From positions 1-60,814 of the forward strand of contig JAJDAK010000096.1 in the NCBI GenBank assembly GCA_029261895.1: 60,814 nt of DNA, read 5' to 3'. Below the pieces are notes generated by a model. It worked only from the letters and a program-made list of their open reading frames with translations. It ran no database searches and was not told the origin of the DNA. Positions 1-7,260 of this stretch are shown one piece after another. Each line of letters begins with the position of its first letter. Within the stretch, counting starts at the first letter, position 1. This DNA comes from Deltaproteobacteria bacterium (GTDB lineage: Bacteria; Myxococcota_A; UBA9160; SZUA-336). The position numbers and the translations under genes were made by a program.

Positions 1-80
1 TCTCTCACTGTCGTTCTCGAGTATTCTCAGCATCGGTAGCGTGTCCTTTCTCCGGCACAGGGCCGGTTTCGTGTTTTCAT

Positions 81-347
81 TCACACAAAAGGATACGCTG
101 CCACTTTCATTCCTTCGATCCACAACTTTCGGTTATATCTCGGCCAATGATTAACCGAAGCGTACAATTGACCTTGACTGATATTGCGAACAAGAACCCG
201 ATCTGTGGAAATGCCGTCTTCATCTGTAGTCGTGATAACAAACGTATCCGCGTCTTCGGGCTGGAAGAACGCTAGAGTCGATTCGACGAGAACGACAAAC
301 ACGAGATATCCGAGGATCACTACTCCAAAAATCTTCAGTGCTCTCAT
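81..347 (-). CDS. Truncated nitroreductase/F420-type family protein with N-terminal membrane segment
   Basis: The 88-residue product opens with one hydrophobic segment (residues 5-27) and continues with a beta-rich stretch containing DTFVITTTDEDG and GQLYASVNHWPR. This is the front half of the deazaflavin/nitroreductase-like split-barrel family. An intact 134-residue relative lies at 57316-57720, with the same layout (N-terminal membrane segment, then TTD...GQLWLRA). Here the reading frame leaves the family pattern right after NHWPR and stops 14 residues later, so the C-terminal half is missing. I could not restore it in another frame. It is probably a decayed copy. The family assignment is moderate and any activity is doubtful. 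Confidence 0.45.
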   Translation of the reverse strand: MRALKIFGVVILGYLVFVVLVESTLAFFQPEDADTFVITTTDEDGISTDRVLVRNISQGQLYASVNHWPRYNRKLWIEGMKVAAYPFV

Positions 348-426
348 TTAGTAATTTTCCGGCGTCTCGCGCATTTTTTACCTTAGCAGCTCACAGATCG
401 TACTGTATTGAATACTCACGTAACTT

Positions 427-663
427 CTACCGGCTATAGACGGTAGCGTTTGTGGTGTAGATACCGTGGATTTCAGGTGGATGAATGACCGCTCTTGGCC
501 CAAAGCGGAACTGGCAATAACTCCCGCGAACATCAGCTTTAAGGCATCCAAAAATGCCAGCTCGGCCAATGTTTGTAAGGTCCCAGATCGGCGTGTCCAC
601 GAGCTCCGGGCAAAGAACTGTCACGCTGACTCCGGGTGAGGCGATGTGGGAGTTTCGATTGTT
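427..663 (-). pseudogene. Short-chain dehydrogenase remnant (C-terminal part)
   Basis: Reading leftwards from about 663, the frame gives SPGVSVTVLCPELVDTPIWD. This matches the stretch after the catalytic YxxxK of classical short-chain dehydrogenases (usual form GVxVxxVxPGxVxTPI). Further on, a degraded PRAVIHPP recalls the 'NRAVIVxP' segment found near the end of this subfamily. The Rossmann fold and active site are absent, because the MarR gene begins just upstream, so the piece has lost its first two thirds. An ATG following the palindrome at 704-720 lies in a different frame, which suggests a deletion junction. It is a gene relic, not a functional gene. Confidence 0.55.
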
Positions 664-703
664 CGGGTGGTCATGCGAATGGAGCGATTTTCAGATCTCA
701 TAA

Positions 704-720
704 TGACAATCTAGTTGTCA
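704..720. promoter_or_regulatory. MarR-type palindromic operator, site 1
   Basis: TGACAATCTAGTTGTCA is a perfect inverted repeat of 6-bp arms around 5 bases. Read on the minus strand with one more base it is TTGACAACTAGATTGTC. The same sequence, differing only at two central positions, recurs at 1513-1529, on the other side of the marR-type gene. It includes a TTGACA hexamer that could be a -35 box for leftward transcription into the dehydrogenase remnant. Likely bound by the product of the gene between the two sites (inference). Confidence 0.55.
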
Positions 721-796
721 AGTAAACTGGAGTCAAGGGAAGCACTCGGCGCCGGAGGGGGGCTTTATCCGAGTTCTGCTGCTTGGTCGCGAAGAT

Positions 797-1249
797 TCAG
801 TCGCGTCCTACCGCACCGAGGTCGTCGAGGAGATCGCGTACCTTCCGGAGGGTACGGTGTGTTGAGCGAAGTTCGGCCGCAGAGAGGCGGCGCTCCAAGA
901 ACCGCGCCATAGGCTCCTCCGCGGCAACCATGGTACGGTGCATGCGGCGCCCACGCGCCGTGATGCGCACTCGCTTGGAGCGCTTGTGCGCAGGATTCTC
1001 GATCAGTTCGACGAGACCGTCCGTCACGAGACCGTCTACGTGCTTCTGGATAAACTGGCGCGAGACGGGACGCATGCGCGCAAGCTCCGGGACGCTCCGC
1101 GGTCCGAGGTCAGCAAGGTTGGCAAGTAGAGCGCGTCTCGGCCCCGACGATTCGCCACCTTCGTGCAGCTTCTCTGCGAGCGCGCATACGCGGAAGTGGA
1201 CGAGCTTTGCCTCCTCCAGAACGCCCGCCAGAACCTGGCGCTTCGACAT
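797..1249 (-). CDS. MarR-family transcriptional regulator
   Basis: The 150-residue product from the ATG at 1249 has the MarR winged-helix pattern: helix-turn-helix around VPELARMRPVSRQFIQKHVD, then the wing strand DGLVELIENPAHKRSKRVRI, followed by TARGRRMH and a C-terminal helical dimer arm ending in LLDDLG. A longer frame back to 1399 is open, but its first 50 residues are unlike the family. Two copies of a TTGACAACYAGRTTGTC palindrome flank the gene, one beyond its 3' end and one before the divergent transporter. It probably represses that transporter and the gene that once followed it (inference). The ligand is unknown. Confidence 0.75.
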   Translation of the reverse strand: MSKRQVLAGVLEEAKLVHFRVCALAEKLHEGGESSGPRRALLANLADLGPRSVPELARMRPVSRQFIQKHVDGLVTDGLVELIENPAHKRSKRVRITARGRRMHRTMVAAEEPMARFLERRLSAAELRSTHRTLRKVRDLLDDLGAVGRD

Positions 1250-1456
1250 CTTACCGCTGGCTCGCACCGAGCCGACTCCAGTGGCTGAAATCGTCTCTCG
1301 ATCAATGGTCTTCACGCCCGCGTCCTTCTCGCTCACACGTTTCTCCAGGGAGACAGCACCGTCTATCGTGTTTCGCGAGAGACATGATGTCAATGGCACC
1401 TGAGCGCCGGAGAAGCGACGACGGCCATGCCGATGGCGAGACCATGGCCGAATGAG

Positions 1457-1504
1457 GCGTCACCATCCAACGCGGCTGCATGCGGCCGCGTTGGATGGTG
1501 ACGC
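1457..1504. repeat. Perfect 20-bp inverted repeat with 8-base loop
   Basis: Arms at 1457-1476 and 1485-1504 are exact reverse complements around the loop TGCATGCG. It lies between the divergent MarR gene and MFS transporter, and ends 8 bases before the MarR-type palindrome. There is no T-run on either side, so it is a poor intrinsic terminator. A second operator, an mRNA hairpin in the MarR leader, or a leftover mobile-element end are possible. Confidence 0.6.
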
Positions 1505-1512
1505 AGAATCTA

Positions 1513-1529
1513 TTGACAACCAGGTTGTC
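1513..1529. promoter_or_regulatory. MarR-type palindromic operator, site 2, with overlapping -35
   Basis: TTGACAACCAGGTTGTC contains the perfect inverted repeat GACAACC-A-GGTTGTC and a consensus TTGACA -35 hexamer facing the transporter. No convincing -10 is visible at 17 bases. Near-identity with site 1 at 704-720 supports one cognate regulator, presumably the adjacent MarR protein, blocking the promoter when bound. Confidence 0.6.
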
Positions 1530-1609
1530 GTCGTGCCTTCATTAGACCGATAGCAGCGTATTTCTACGGAAAGTTGGGTCACCTATGCGCGGTCGCGAGT
1601 TGCAGCACG

Positions 1610-2947
1610 ATGGCTGACGGAGGCGCCGCCAGCCCGGGCCGCCTAGCGGTGTATGGACTGCCGATCCTCGGGTTGTCCTACCTACTCTTCTTCCTACAGT
1701 TCTATTTCCTCAAGTTCGCCACCGACACCCTGTTGATGGCACCAGCGGCCGTCGGGACTCTGTTCGGCGTTACGAAGCTCTGGGACGCGGTGAGCGACCC
1801 CCTCGTCGGGAGCTGGAGTGATCGACGTGGCGGCCGCTGGGGGCGCCGGCGCCCATTCTTATTAAGCGCACTGCCGCTCCTGGTCCTTGGCTTCGCCATG
1901 CTCTGGGATCCCCCCGAGGCATTTGGAAGCCCTCCTTCGCCCCTCTGGATCGGCGCCGGTCTGTTCATCTTCTACACCGCCTTCACCCTTTACATGGTTC
2001 CCCATCTGGCCCTGGGTGCTGAACTCAGCAGCGACTCCCACCAACGGACGCGGGTCTTCGGCTCGAGGCAGATCGGCTTTACCCTGGGCATGTTCGCGGC
2101 CTTCGGGGCCATCCAGGTTGCGACGAACGCTGCCGACGTGCGGGCTACTACGGCCCAGCTGGCGTTCACGACGGCACTTGCCGCCATCGCCGTCCTTGCG
2201 ATTACGCCGCTCGTGATTCGGGATCCAGCGGCTCGCGGACGGCCCGGCGCAGCTAGCCTTCGGGCCGGACTGAGAGACGTCATGCGGCGCCCGTCTGCCC
2301 GGATCCTCCTGGTCGTCTGGTTCATCGAGAACCTGGGAGTCGGAGCTGTGGGAACCATGAGTCCCTTCGTCGCGACGTATCTCCTGCAGCAGCCCGACGT
2401 CGTGGGTACAATTCCAGCGATCTACGTTCTGGCCAGCGTCGTCTCGGTCCCCCTCTGGGTCCGGATCTCACGAGCCCGGAGCAGACGCCGAACCTGGATG
2501 TTCGCCATGGGACTCGCCGCCTGTGCCTTCGGCGCGATGCTCTTTATCGGAGTGGGCGACGTCCTGCCGCTGTCGGCGCTCCTAGCCGTCGCCGGCGCGG
2601 CGATGGGATGCGGTGGCGTGCTGTCCAGCTCTCTGCTGGCCGACATCATCGACGAAGACGCTGCGGAGACGGGAGAGCGGAAAGAGGGTGTCTACTCGGC
2701 GGCGATGACCTTCGCCTTGAAGGTTGGTGTAGCCGTCTCGGCCGCAGCTAGTGGATGGGTTCTTGCGGCCAGTGGTTTCGTGCCAAACACGGAGCAGTCC
2801 TCCGAAGCGTTGCTCGGGATCCGTCTGCTCTTCGCTGGTCTCCCGTGCGCCGGCTTCGCATTGGGCGCCGCGATCTTTACTCGCTTCCCGAAGGAGGCAG
2901 AAGTGGACTCGTCGGAAGCGATCGAAGTTGGTTCGGTTCCATCCTGA
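1610..2947 (+). CDS. MFS transporter of the GPH/MFS_2 type
   Basis: A 445-residue, 12-segment membrane protein of the sugar:cation symporter-like branch (MFS_2). The first half contains TKLWDAVSDPLVGSWSDR, matching the family motif in which a transmembrane helix is followed by DPxxGxxSDR, then RWGRRRPFLL. The second half repeats the fold from about residue 230. I chose the ATG at 1610 because it gives a compact N-terminus before the first helix; an in-frame TTG at 1574 adds 12 residues but has no properly spaced ribosome site. The substrate cannot be told from sequence. Control by the divergent MarR protein is suggested by the palindrome at 1513-1529. Confidence 0.8.
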   Translation: MADGGAASPGRLAVYGLPILGLSYLLFFLQFYFLKFATDTLLMAPAAVGTLFGVTKLWDAVSDPLVGSWSDRRGGRWGRRRPFLLSALPLLVLGFAMLWDPPEAFGSPPSPLWIGAGLFIFYTAFTLYMVPHLALGAELSSDSHQRTRVFGSRQIGFTLGMFAAFGAIQVATNAADVRATTAQLAFTTALAAIAVLAITPLVIRDPAARGRPGAASLRAGLRDVMRRPSARILLVVWFIENLGVGAVGTMSPFVATYLLQQPDVVGTIPAIYVLASVVSVPLWVRISRARSRRRTWMFAMGLAACAFGAMLFIGVGDVLPLSALLAVAGAAMGCGGVLSSSLLADIIDEDAAETGERKEGVYSAAMTFALKVGVAVSAAASGWVLAASGFVPNTEQSSEALLGIRLLFAGLPCAGFALGAAIFTRFPKEAEVDSSEAIEVGSVPS

Positions 2948-2984
2948 CGCGCCCCTTCCCAGCCCACGCGCTGGAGACCCTTCG

Positions 2985-3267
2985 ATGGAAGATCTCAAGG
3001 AGGCGACGAGCAAGAGCGCTGCGCCCGGCTCAGATCCTCGCACCGCTGTGGACGGAATTCCGAGTTGGATCATCGCCGCAGTTCGGGTGGCGACACTCGG
3101 GGTCTTCTACGTCGCCGCAGGGGTCGAGGGGATCGACCTAGCGTTCTGGAAAATGGAACCGAGCAGTATGCCCCGACTATGTTGTGCAGTTCTCGCTGAT
3201 GGGCGTCGTGCTCGCGGCTCTCTATCCTCGAGATCGGGGCCGGAAATCCAGAAGAACACACCCGTAG
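2985..3267 (+). pseudogene. Small two-segment membrane protein, broken by a +1 frameshift
   Basis: From the ATG at 2985 the frame encodes a polar start, then a hydrophobic stretch (SWIIAAVRVATLGVFYVAAG) and runs to SSMP at about 3173. It then continues as an Arg/Ser-rich tail to 3278. Dropping one C from the CCCC run at 3171-3174 joins it to DYVVQFSLMGVVLAALYPRD, a second hydrophobic segment that stops at 3265-3267. The join restores a sensible small membrane protein of about 93 residues. Either the gene carries a real frameshift or the base is a sequencing error. I recognise no family. It sits 36 bases after the transporter. Confidence 0.45.
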
Positions 3268-3316
3268 TACGTACCTGAGGTATGCTCGGGTTTCCACCCA
3301 ACAAGGAGACATCGCT

Positions 3317-3766
3317 ATGAGCCAATTGGTCGATGACGACGAGCTGAACGGCTTGGTCGAGCACTACGAGCCGGAGCCTAACTCTGCAGCAGCGGATCGA
3401 TGGAGGCGGCTCTTCGACGATGGTCTTGCCGGGCCAATCTTGCTCATCAATCGATTCGTTTTCCGTGATGAGGCTGACTACAAAGATGGGCGCGAGTGCA
3501 CGGGGCGGCAGGCCTTCGGCGCGTATGCTGCCGTGAGCATGCCGGCGCTGGCTCGTATCGGCGGTCGGTTTCTGGCGTCGTCGCCACCCGTGGCCGGTCT
3601 GTTCGGGAACCCTGGTGAAGGCGACCTTGTCGTCGTGGGCTGGTACCCGAACCGTGGTGCCCTACTCGAGCTGCTGCGTGATTCGAATTATCAGGAAGCA
3701 TTTGCGCATAGGCGCGCGGCGCTCGCGGTTGATGAGGTCGTCGTTCTCGATGCCCAGCCATTGTGA
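3317..3766 (+). CDS. DUF1330-like family protein
   Basis: 149 residues, preceded by a good AAGGAG at 3302-3307. The centre (GPILLINRFVFRDEADY, then GGRFLASSPPV and DLVVVGWYPNRGALLELLRDSNY) follows the ferredoxin-like fold of the DUF1330/Dabb dimeric alpha-beta barrel families. In these a strand 'xVxVNxF', a 'GGRfL' loop and a 'fpsxxal' helix recur. Length and order fit DUF1330 with about 40 extra N-terminal residues. No catalytic role is assigned to the family. The stop overlaps the GTG of the next gene, a TetR regulator, so the two are translationally coupled and may share control. Confidence 0.65.
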   Translation: MSQLVDDDELNGLVEHYEPEPNSAAADRWRRLFDDGLAGPILLINRFVFRDEADYKDGRECTGRQAFGAYAAVSMPALARIGGRFLASSPPVAGLFGNPGEGDLVVVGWYPNRGALLELLRDSNYQEAFAHRRAALAVDEVVVLDAQPL

Positions 3767-4359
3767 GTCGGCTCGATGAAAAGTCCGAGGCATCGATAGC
3801 TTCGTTGGTCGACTGCGCCTGTACGCGATTCGGTGCTGATGGCTACGAAGGTATCTCTCTCGTTGCTGTAGCCGCGGAAACCGGATTTACTAAAGGCGCC
3901 GTTTATTACCACTTCGGATCGAAGCGCGGCCTGTTCGAGGCCGCGTTTCGTCGAGAGCAGCGGGCGTTGGTGCTTCGCGTTGCCGATGGCACTCGGGGGT
4001 CCGTCGATGTGATTGATGCTCTGGTGCGAGGAGTTCGAACCTACTTCGACGCTGTCCTCGACCCCGGCCTTCGTCGAATTCTGCTTATCGACGGCCCGGC
4101 GGTTCTCGGGTGGGAGGAGTGGCACCGTTGCGAGGAACCGGGATTCCGAAGTCTACTCCAAGCGGCACTTCAAACCGCACGCAGCGAGGGGAAACTGCGG
4201 CGGACCGTGCGGCCGGACGATGCCGCTGAGATGCTTTTAGGCGCACTCACGGGCACCGCTCTCGCGCTTGCCACAAGCGACGACCCGTCGCAGCAAGCGC
4301 GGCGTTACGGCCGTGCCTTTCAGACTCATCTTGAGGGGCTGTTGATTCAAACGGACTAG
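3763..4359 (+). CDS. TetR-family transcriptional regulator
   Basis: 198 residues from a GTG that overlaps the preceding stop (GTGA). The N-terminal helix-turn-helix is textbook TetR: FGADGYEGISLVAVAAETGF, then TKGAVYYHFGSKRGLFEAAF. The C-terminal part is an all-helical ligand/dimer domain with WEEWHRCEE and an LLGALTGTALALA helix near the end, as in TetR_C-type regulators. Position suggests it controls the upstream DUF1330 gene and perhaps genes to the right. A TetR-like palindrome, ACTAACCGCTGGTTAGT, lies at 5338-5354 before the YCII gene. That link is inference. Confidence 0.85.
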   Translation: MSRLDEKSEASIASLVDCACTRFGADGYEGISLVAVAAETGFTKGAVYYHFGSKRGLFEAAFRREQRALVLRVADGTRGSVDVIDALVRGVRTYFDAVLDPGLRRILLIDGPAVLGWEEWHRCEEPGFRSLLQAALQTARSEGKLRRTVRPDDAAEMLLGALTGTALALATSDDPSQQARRYGRAFQTHLEGLLIQTD

Positions 4360-4545
4360 GTCTCAGAGCTGGAACCCTTCCTTGCGATGATGAACACAAC
4401 GGCTCCGGCGACTGCCGACAAGCTTGCTGATAGGCAGCTTCAATCGCCCTTGTCCGGACCCGAGTCATTCACTGTGGATGGTCGGGTCCACGTGGTATGA
4501 GGCGCTCCCTGGCGGACCTTATATTCGGGGATTCGGGTCGGGTAT

Positions 4546-4584
4546 AGTTCTTATATAGAACTCTATGCTTTTCAATAAGAACTC
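4546..4584. promoter_or_regulatory. Candidate HxlR operator: one palindrome plus a third half-site
   Basis: AGTTCT-TATAT-AGAACT (4546-4562) is a perfect inverted repeat. A third half-site, AGAACTC, lies at 4578-4584, exactly 21 bases (two helical turns) after the second. The block lies 23-61 bases before the HxlR start and contains AT-rich -10-like hexamers (TATAGT, TATATA). Autoregulation of the HxlR gene is the simplest reading (inference). Confidence 0.5.
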
Positions 4585-4606
4585 GAGATGCTACCACTCT
4601 CCCAGC

Positions 4607-5281
4607 ATGGAGTCCTTCCGTTACTCGCAGTTCTGCCCCATCGCACGCGCAGCCGAGGTCCTCGGGCACCGCTGGGTGTTGCCCCTGCTGCGCGAGCTCT
4701 TCATCGGACCTCAGCGTTTTAGCGACCTTCGCAGACGGATGGGCGGCGCCGTGAGCACCAGTGTGCTTTCAAAGCGTCTTGTCGCGTTGGAGCGCCAGGG
4801 GGTGGTGGCGCGAAGAGTCCTCCCGCCGCCAGCCGCGTCGGTTGTATACGAACTCACGCCCCGCGGACGCGCCCTCGAACCTGCACTCCTCGGGCTCATT
4901 CGCTGGGGGGCACTCATGATGACCTCCCCGCTCTCCGGGGAGCACTTCGAGCCCGAGTGGCTGCGGCTCGCCGCCCGAGCCTTCGCCCGCAGCGAAACTA
5001 CGCCCGAGCTGTCTTTCGAGTTGCACGCTACCGGCCAGGGTCCAGACGCCATCGTGCGCGGCCATGGGGGAGCGAGCGGAACCCACATCGATTCCCCCGA
5101 CGACAGCGTGGCAGAGCTCTGTGTGAGGGGCCCCGCGGTCGTGCTCCTTGGCTACCTCGCAGGGGAGGTCTCTCCCGAGTCACTCACGAAACACCCGGAT
5201 GTGGTCATCGAAGGGGTTACGCAACGCGTCGCTGAGCTACCAGTGCTGTTCGATGTCCCGTCCGAGAATTCAGGCGCCTGA
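4607..5281 (+). CDS. HxlR-family winged-helix regulator with a C-terminal extension
   Basis: 224 residues from the ATG at 4607. The first 110 residues are HxlR: YSQFCPIARAAEVLGHRW with the family cysteine, then LLRELFIGPQRFSDLRRRMG, STSVLSKRLVALERQGVVAR and YELTPRGRALEPAL. Residues 120-224 resemble the SCP2-like C-terminal domain often fused in this branch (EFELHATG...DDSVAELCVRGPAVVLLGYLAG), probably a lipid or ligand pocket. An upstream in-frame ATG at 4565 would begin inside the palindromic block and add residues unlike the family. Redox or electrophile sensing through the Cys is known in some HxlR proteins, but here it is only a possibility. Confidence 0.85.
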   Translation: MESFRYSQFCPIARAAEVLGHRWVLPLLRELFIGPQRFSDLRRRMGGAVSTSVLSKRLVALERQGVVARRVLPPPAASVVYELTPRGRALEPALLGLIRWGALMMTSPLSGEHFEPEWLRLAARAFARSETTPELSFELHATGQGPDAIVRGHGGASGTHIDSPDDSVAELCVRGPAVVLLGYLAGEVSPESLTKHPDVVIEGVTQRVAELPVLFDVPSENSGA

Positions 5282-5337
5282 CATGTTGGTAAGTCGCGGA
5301 CCAGGAGTAAGTGACGTTGTAATCATAGGTAGCGGCC

Positions 5338-5354
5338 ACTAACCGCTGGTTAGT
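5338..5354. promoter_or_regulatory. TetR-like palindrome upstream of the YCII gene
   Basis: ACTAACC-GCT-GGTTAGT is a perfect 7-bp inverted repeat with 3 central bases, 68 bases before the YCII start. Its size and symmetry suit a TetR operator. The nearest TetR gene is at 3763-4359, with the HxlR gene between. Confidence 0.45.
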
Positions 5355-5421
5355 CGGCGCAGGTCCAGCCCTACACCGGATTCGTTCTTGAAACAGAGAA
5401 GAGGCACAACAGGAGAGGGAA

Positions 5422-5718
5422 ATGAAAAAGTTCATGCTAATGCATTTTGGATTCGAGAAACCCACGCCAGAAATCATGAAGCGCTGGGGAGCGTGGTTCG
5501 AGTCCATCGCCGACCGACAGATCGAACAAGAGGGCTTCGGCGAGGCCATGGAGGTCTCGAGCGCTGGAACCAAGGAACTACCGTGGGGGATGGAGTCCAT
5601 CACGGGCTACAACATCATCGAGGCGGAGTCCCTCGAAGAGGCGGAGAGTATCGCGAAAGAATGCCCTTACATTGCAAGCATCAGGGTCTACGAAATCCGC
5701 TCAATGCCAAAAGCGTAA
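5422..5718 (+). CDS. YCII/DGPF-family small protein
   Basis: 98 residues with a strong AGGAGAGGG ribosome site just before the ATG. It has the YCII-related pattern: MKKFMLMHFGFEKPTPE, a helix with WFESIADRQIEQ, GITGYNIIEAESLEEAESIAKECPYI and a final strand IRVYEIRSMP. The usual DGPF sequence is not conserved. Members are dimeric ferredoxin-like folds with loosely defined roles, often found in stress operons or linked to ECF sigma factors. It heads a run of short, same-strand genes up to 8634. Confidence 0.75.
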   Translation: MKKFMLMHFGFEKPTPEIMKRWGAWFESIADRQIEQEGFGEAMEVSSAGTKELPWGMESITGYNIIEAESLEEAESIAKECPYIASIRVYEIRSMPKA

Positions 5719-5737
5719 CAAGCAAAAGGATGATTCA

Positions 5738-6151
5738 ATGAACGATACAAACGTTAGCGGCGTTCACTGGAGCTTCTGGGCAATCGGCGCAGTCGGGCTG
5801 GCGTTCAATGTTATGGGATGCATAAATTTACTCTCGCAGATGAATGCAGACATGGTCGCTTCAATGCCCGAGGCGCATCGCACCCTAATAGAAAGCCGAC
5901 CTGCATGGGGCACCGGTGCTTTCGCAGTGGCCGTTTTCGGTGCCGCGATTGGCGGGATTCTGCTTCTTCTCAAGAAGTCGATTGCCTACTACCTGTTCAT
6001 TGCATCGCTACTTGGCGCGGTTGTGGCGCAGATTCCCATCCTCGGCGTGGCGAGCTTCCCGATGTTGGTTGGGGGTCTAAGTCAGATAGTCGTGACGGCG
6101 TTTCTGCTTTGGTATTCGAAGCGCTCGGAGAACAAGGGTTGGGTGAGCTAG
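5738..6151 (+). CDS. Small four-helix integral membrane protein
   Basis: 137 residues from the ATG at 5738, which follows AAAAGGA and lies 19 bases after the YCII stop. Four hydrophobic segments are visible: WSFWAIGAVGLAFNVMGCI, GTGAFAVAVFGAAIGGILLL, IAYYLFIASLLGAVVAQIPI and MLVGGLSQIVVTAFLLWY, with a short polar loop containing MPEAHRTLIESRPAW after the first. The spacing resembles DoxX-like or DUF4149-type small membrane proteins, but I cannot name the family. A longer frame from 5672 overlaps the YCII gene and is not needed. Co-transcription with YCII is likely. Confidence 0.7.
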   Translation: MNDTNVSGVHWSFWAIGAVGLAFNVMGCINLLSQMNADMVASMPEAHRTLIESRPAWGTGAFAVAVFGAAIGGILLLLKKSIAYYLFIASLLGAVVAQIPILGVASFPMLVGGLSQIVVTAFLLWYSKRSENKGWVS

Positions 6152-6160
6152 AGAGAATTC

Positions 6161-6538
6161 GTGGGAAAACGTGAACTGAACCGGGTTCGCAAGATGGTCC
6201 TCGCGCTGCCCGAGGTGAGCGAGCGACAGAGCGATGGTGCGCCTTGCTTCTTCATTAGGAACAAGAAGCCTCTATGCCGCTACCACGACAACCACCGCGG
6301 CGATAGCCGAGTATCTCTCTGGTGCCCAGTCCCGGTAGAACTTCAAGAGGCGCTCGTCGGCGCTGACCCAGAGCGGTTCTTCAAGCCGCAGGCGTCGTCG
6401 AGCGGGACGTTCTCGAACTGGATTGGCGTTCTGCTCGACACGCCGAATGTCAATTGGGACGAGGTAGCGGCCATTCTTGAAGAGGCGTATCTGAACGTCG
6501 CGCCCAAAGCGCTCATCTCAGAACTCGGTGACGTGTGA
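6161..6538 (+). CDS. MmcQ/YjbR-family protein (DUF419 fold)
   Basis: 125 residues from a GTG 9 bases after the previous stop. The pattern ALPEVSERQSDGAPCFFIRNKKPLCRYHDN, then VSLWCPVPVELQEALVGADPERFF and GVLLDTPNVNWDEVAAILEEAY follows the MmcQ/YjbR double-wing fold: 'lPgv.e...g.p.Frv.kk.fa' at the front and 'W..v.l....d...l..ll..Ay' at the end. The family is called DNA-binding by fold only. Its place inside a run of small stress-type genes fits the usual neighbourhood, but no biochemical role can be given. Confidence 0.75.
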   Translation: MGKRELNRVRKMVLALPEVSERQSDGAPCFFIRNKKPLCRYHDNHRGDSRVSLWCPVPVELQEALVGADPERFFKPQASSSGTFSNWIGVLLDTPNVNWDEVAAILEEAYLNVAPKALISELGDV

Positions 6539-6624
6539 CACACGGGCTCTAAGGGTGGTTTGGCTAGGGCGGGCTTCGCGTCAAAACGACTGCGCGTTGC
6601 GCTTTTGAAAAGGAAGAACCGAGC

Positions 6625-7203
6625 ATGAGAGAACTAGCAATTCTCACCTTTCAGACTTTAGACGGTGTCATGCAGGCACCGAGATTGCCCGACGAACACG
6701 GCTCTTCCGGCTTCGAGCGCGGCGGATGGGCCGCCCCATATTGGGACGACGTGATGGAGCAGGTCGGAAGAGTGGCGATGGCCACCGCTTACGATGTCCT
6801 CTTGGGGCGTAGAACCTACGAGCTGTTCGCATCCAACTTTCCAGCTGCCGGCGACAAGCACCCCATGAACAAAGCGAGGAAGTTCGTCGCGACCTCGACG
6901 TTGAGCGAGCTCGAGTGGGAAAACTCTGTTCGAATCACAGGCGATATCGCGGCTGAGGTCGCCCGACTCAAAAGCGAAGACGGCCCGTTGCTCCAGGTTC
7001 ATGGAAGCTGGGAATTGGTCCAGACGCTGATGTCTCACCGGCTCATCGACGAGTATCGATTGTGGACCTTTCCCATCGTTGTAGGGTCTGGGAAGCGCCT
7101 ATTCGGCGAGGGCACGGTGCCCGCCGCACTGAAGCTCACACGCACCGAGCCTTGCGCGTCTGGGGCGGTGATGAGCATCTACCGGCCGACGGGAGAGATT
7201 TGA
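6625..7203 (+). CDS. Dihydrofolate reductase-like (RibD C-terminal) family protein
   Basis: 192 residues with AAGGAAG before the ATG. It matches the RibD_C/YyaP-YwjB branch of the DHFR fold: FQTLDGVMQAP in strand one, then LLGRRTYELFASNFP, KFVATSTLSELEWENS, GPLLQVHGSWELVQTLMSHRLIDEYRLWTFPIVVGSGKRLF. The 'GRRTYE' and 'GxGKRLF' signatures are intact, so NADPH binding is expected. These stand-alone proteins are usually reductases of unknown substrate and do not replace FolA. Next to GST and DUF899 genes, a detoxification role is plausible (inference). Confidence 0.85.
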   Translation: MRELAILTFQTLDGVMQAPRLPDEHGSSGFERGGWAAPYWDDVMEQVGRVAMATAYDVLLGRRTYELFASNFPAAGDKHPMNKARKFVATSTLSELEWENSVRITGDIAAEVARLKSEDGPLLQVHGSWELVQTLMSHRLIDEYRLWTFPIVVGSGKRLFGEGTVPAALKLTRTEPCASGAVMSIYRPTGEI

Positions 7204-7260
7204 GAAACGCAGTCGTCGGTCACGGAGACACGACATCCAAATACTAGGAGCTATCCAACA

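Noticed and set aside
783..1403. Long plus-strand open frame of 206 codons opposite the MarR gene
   Set aside because: Arg/Ser-rich composition typical of an antisense shadow; the minus strand has a recognisable MarR domain.
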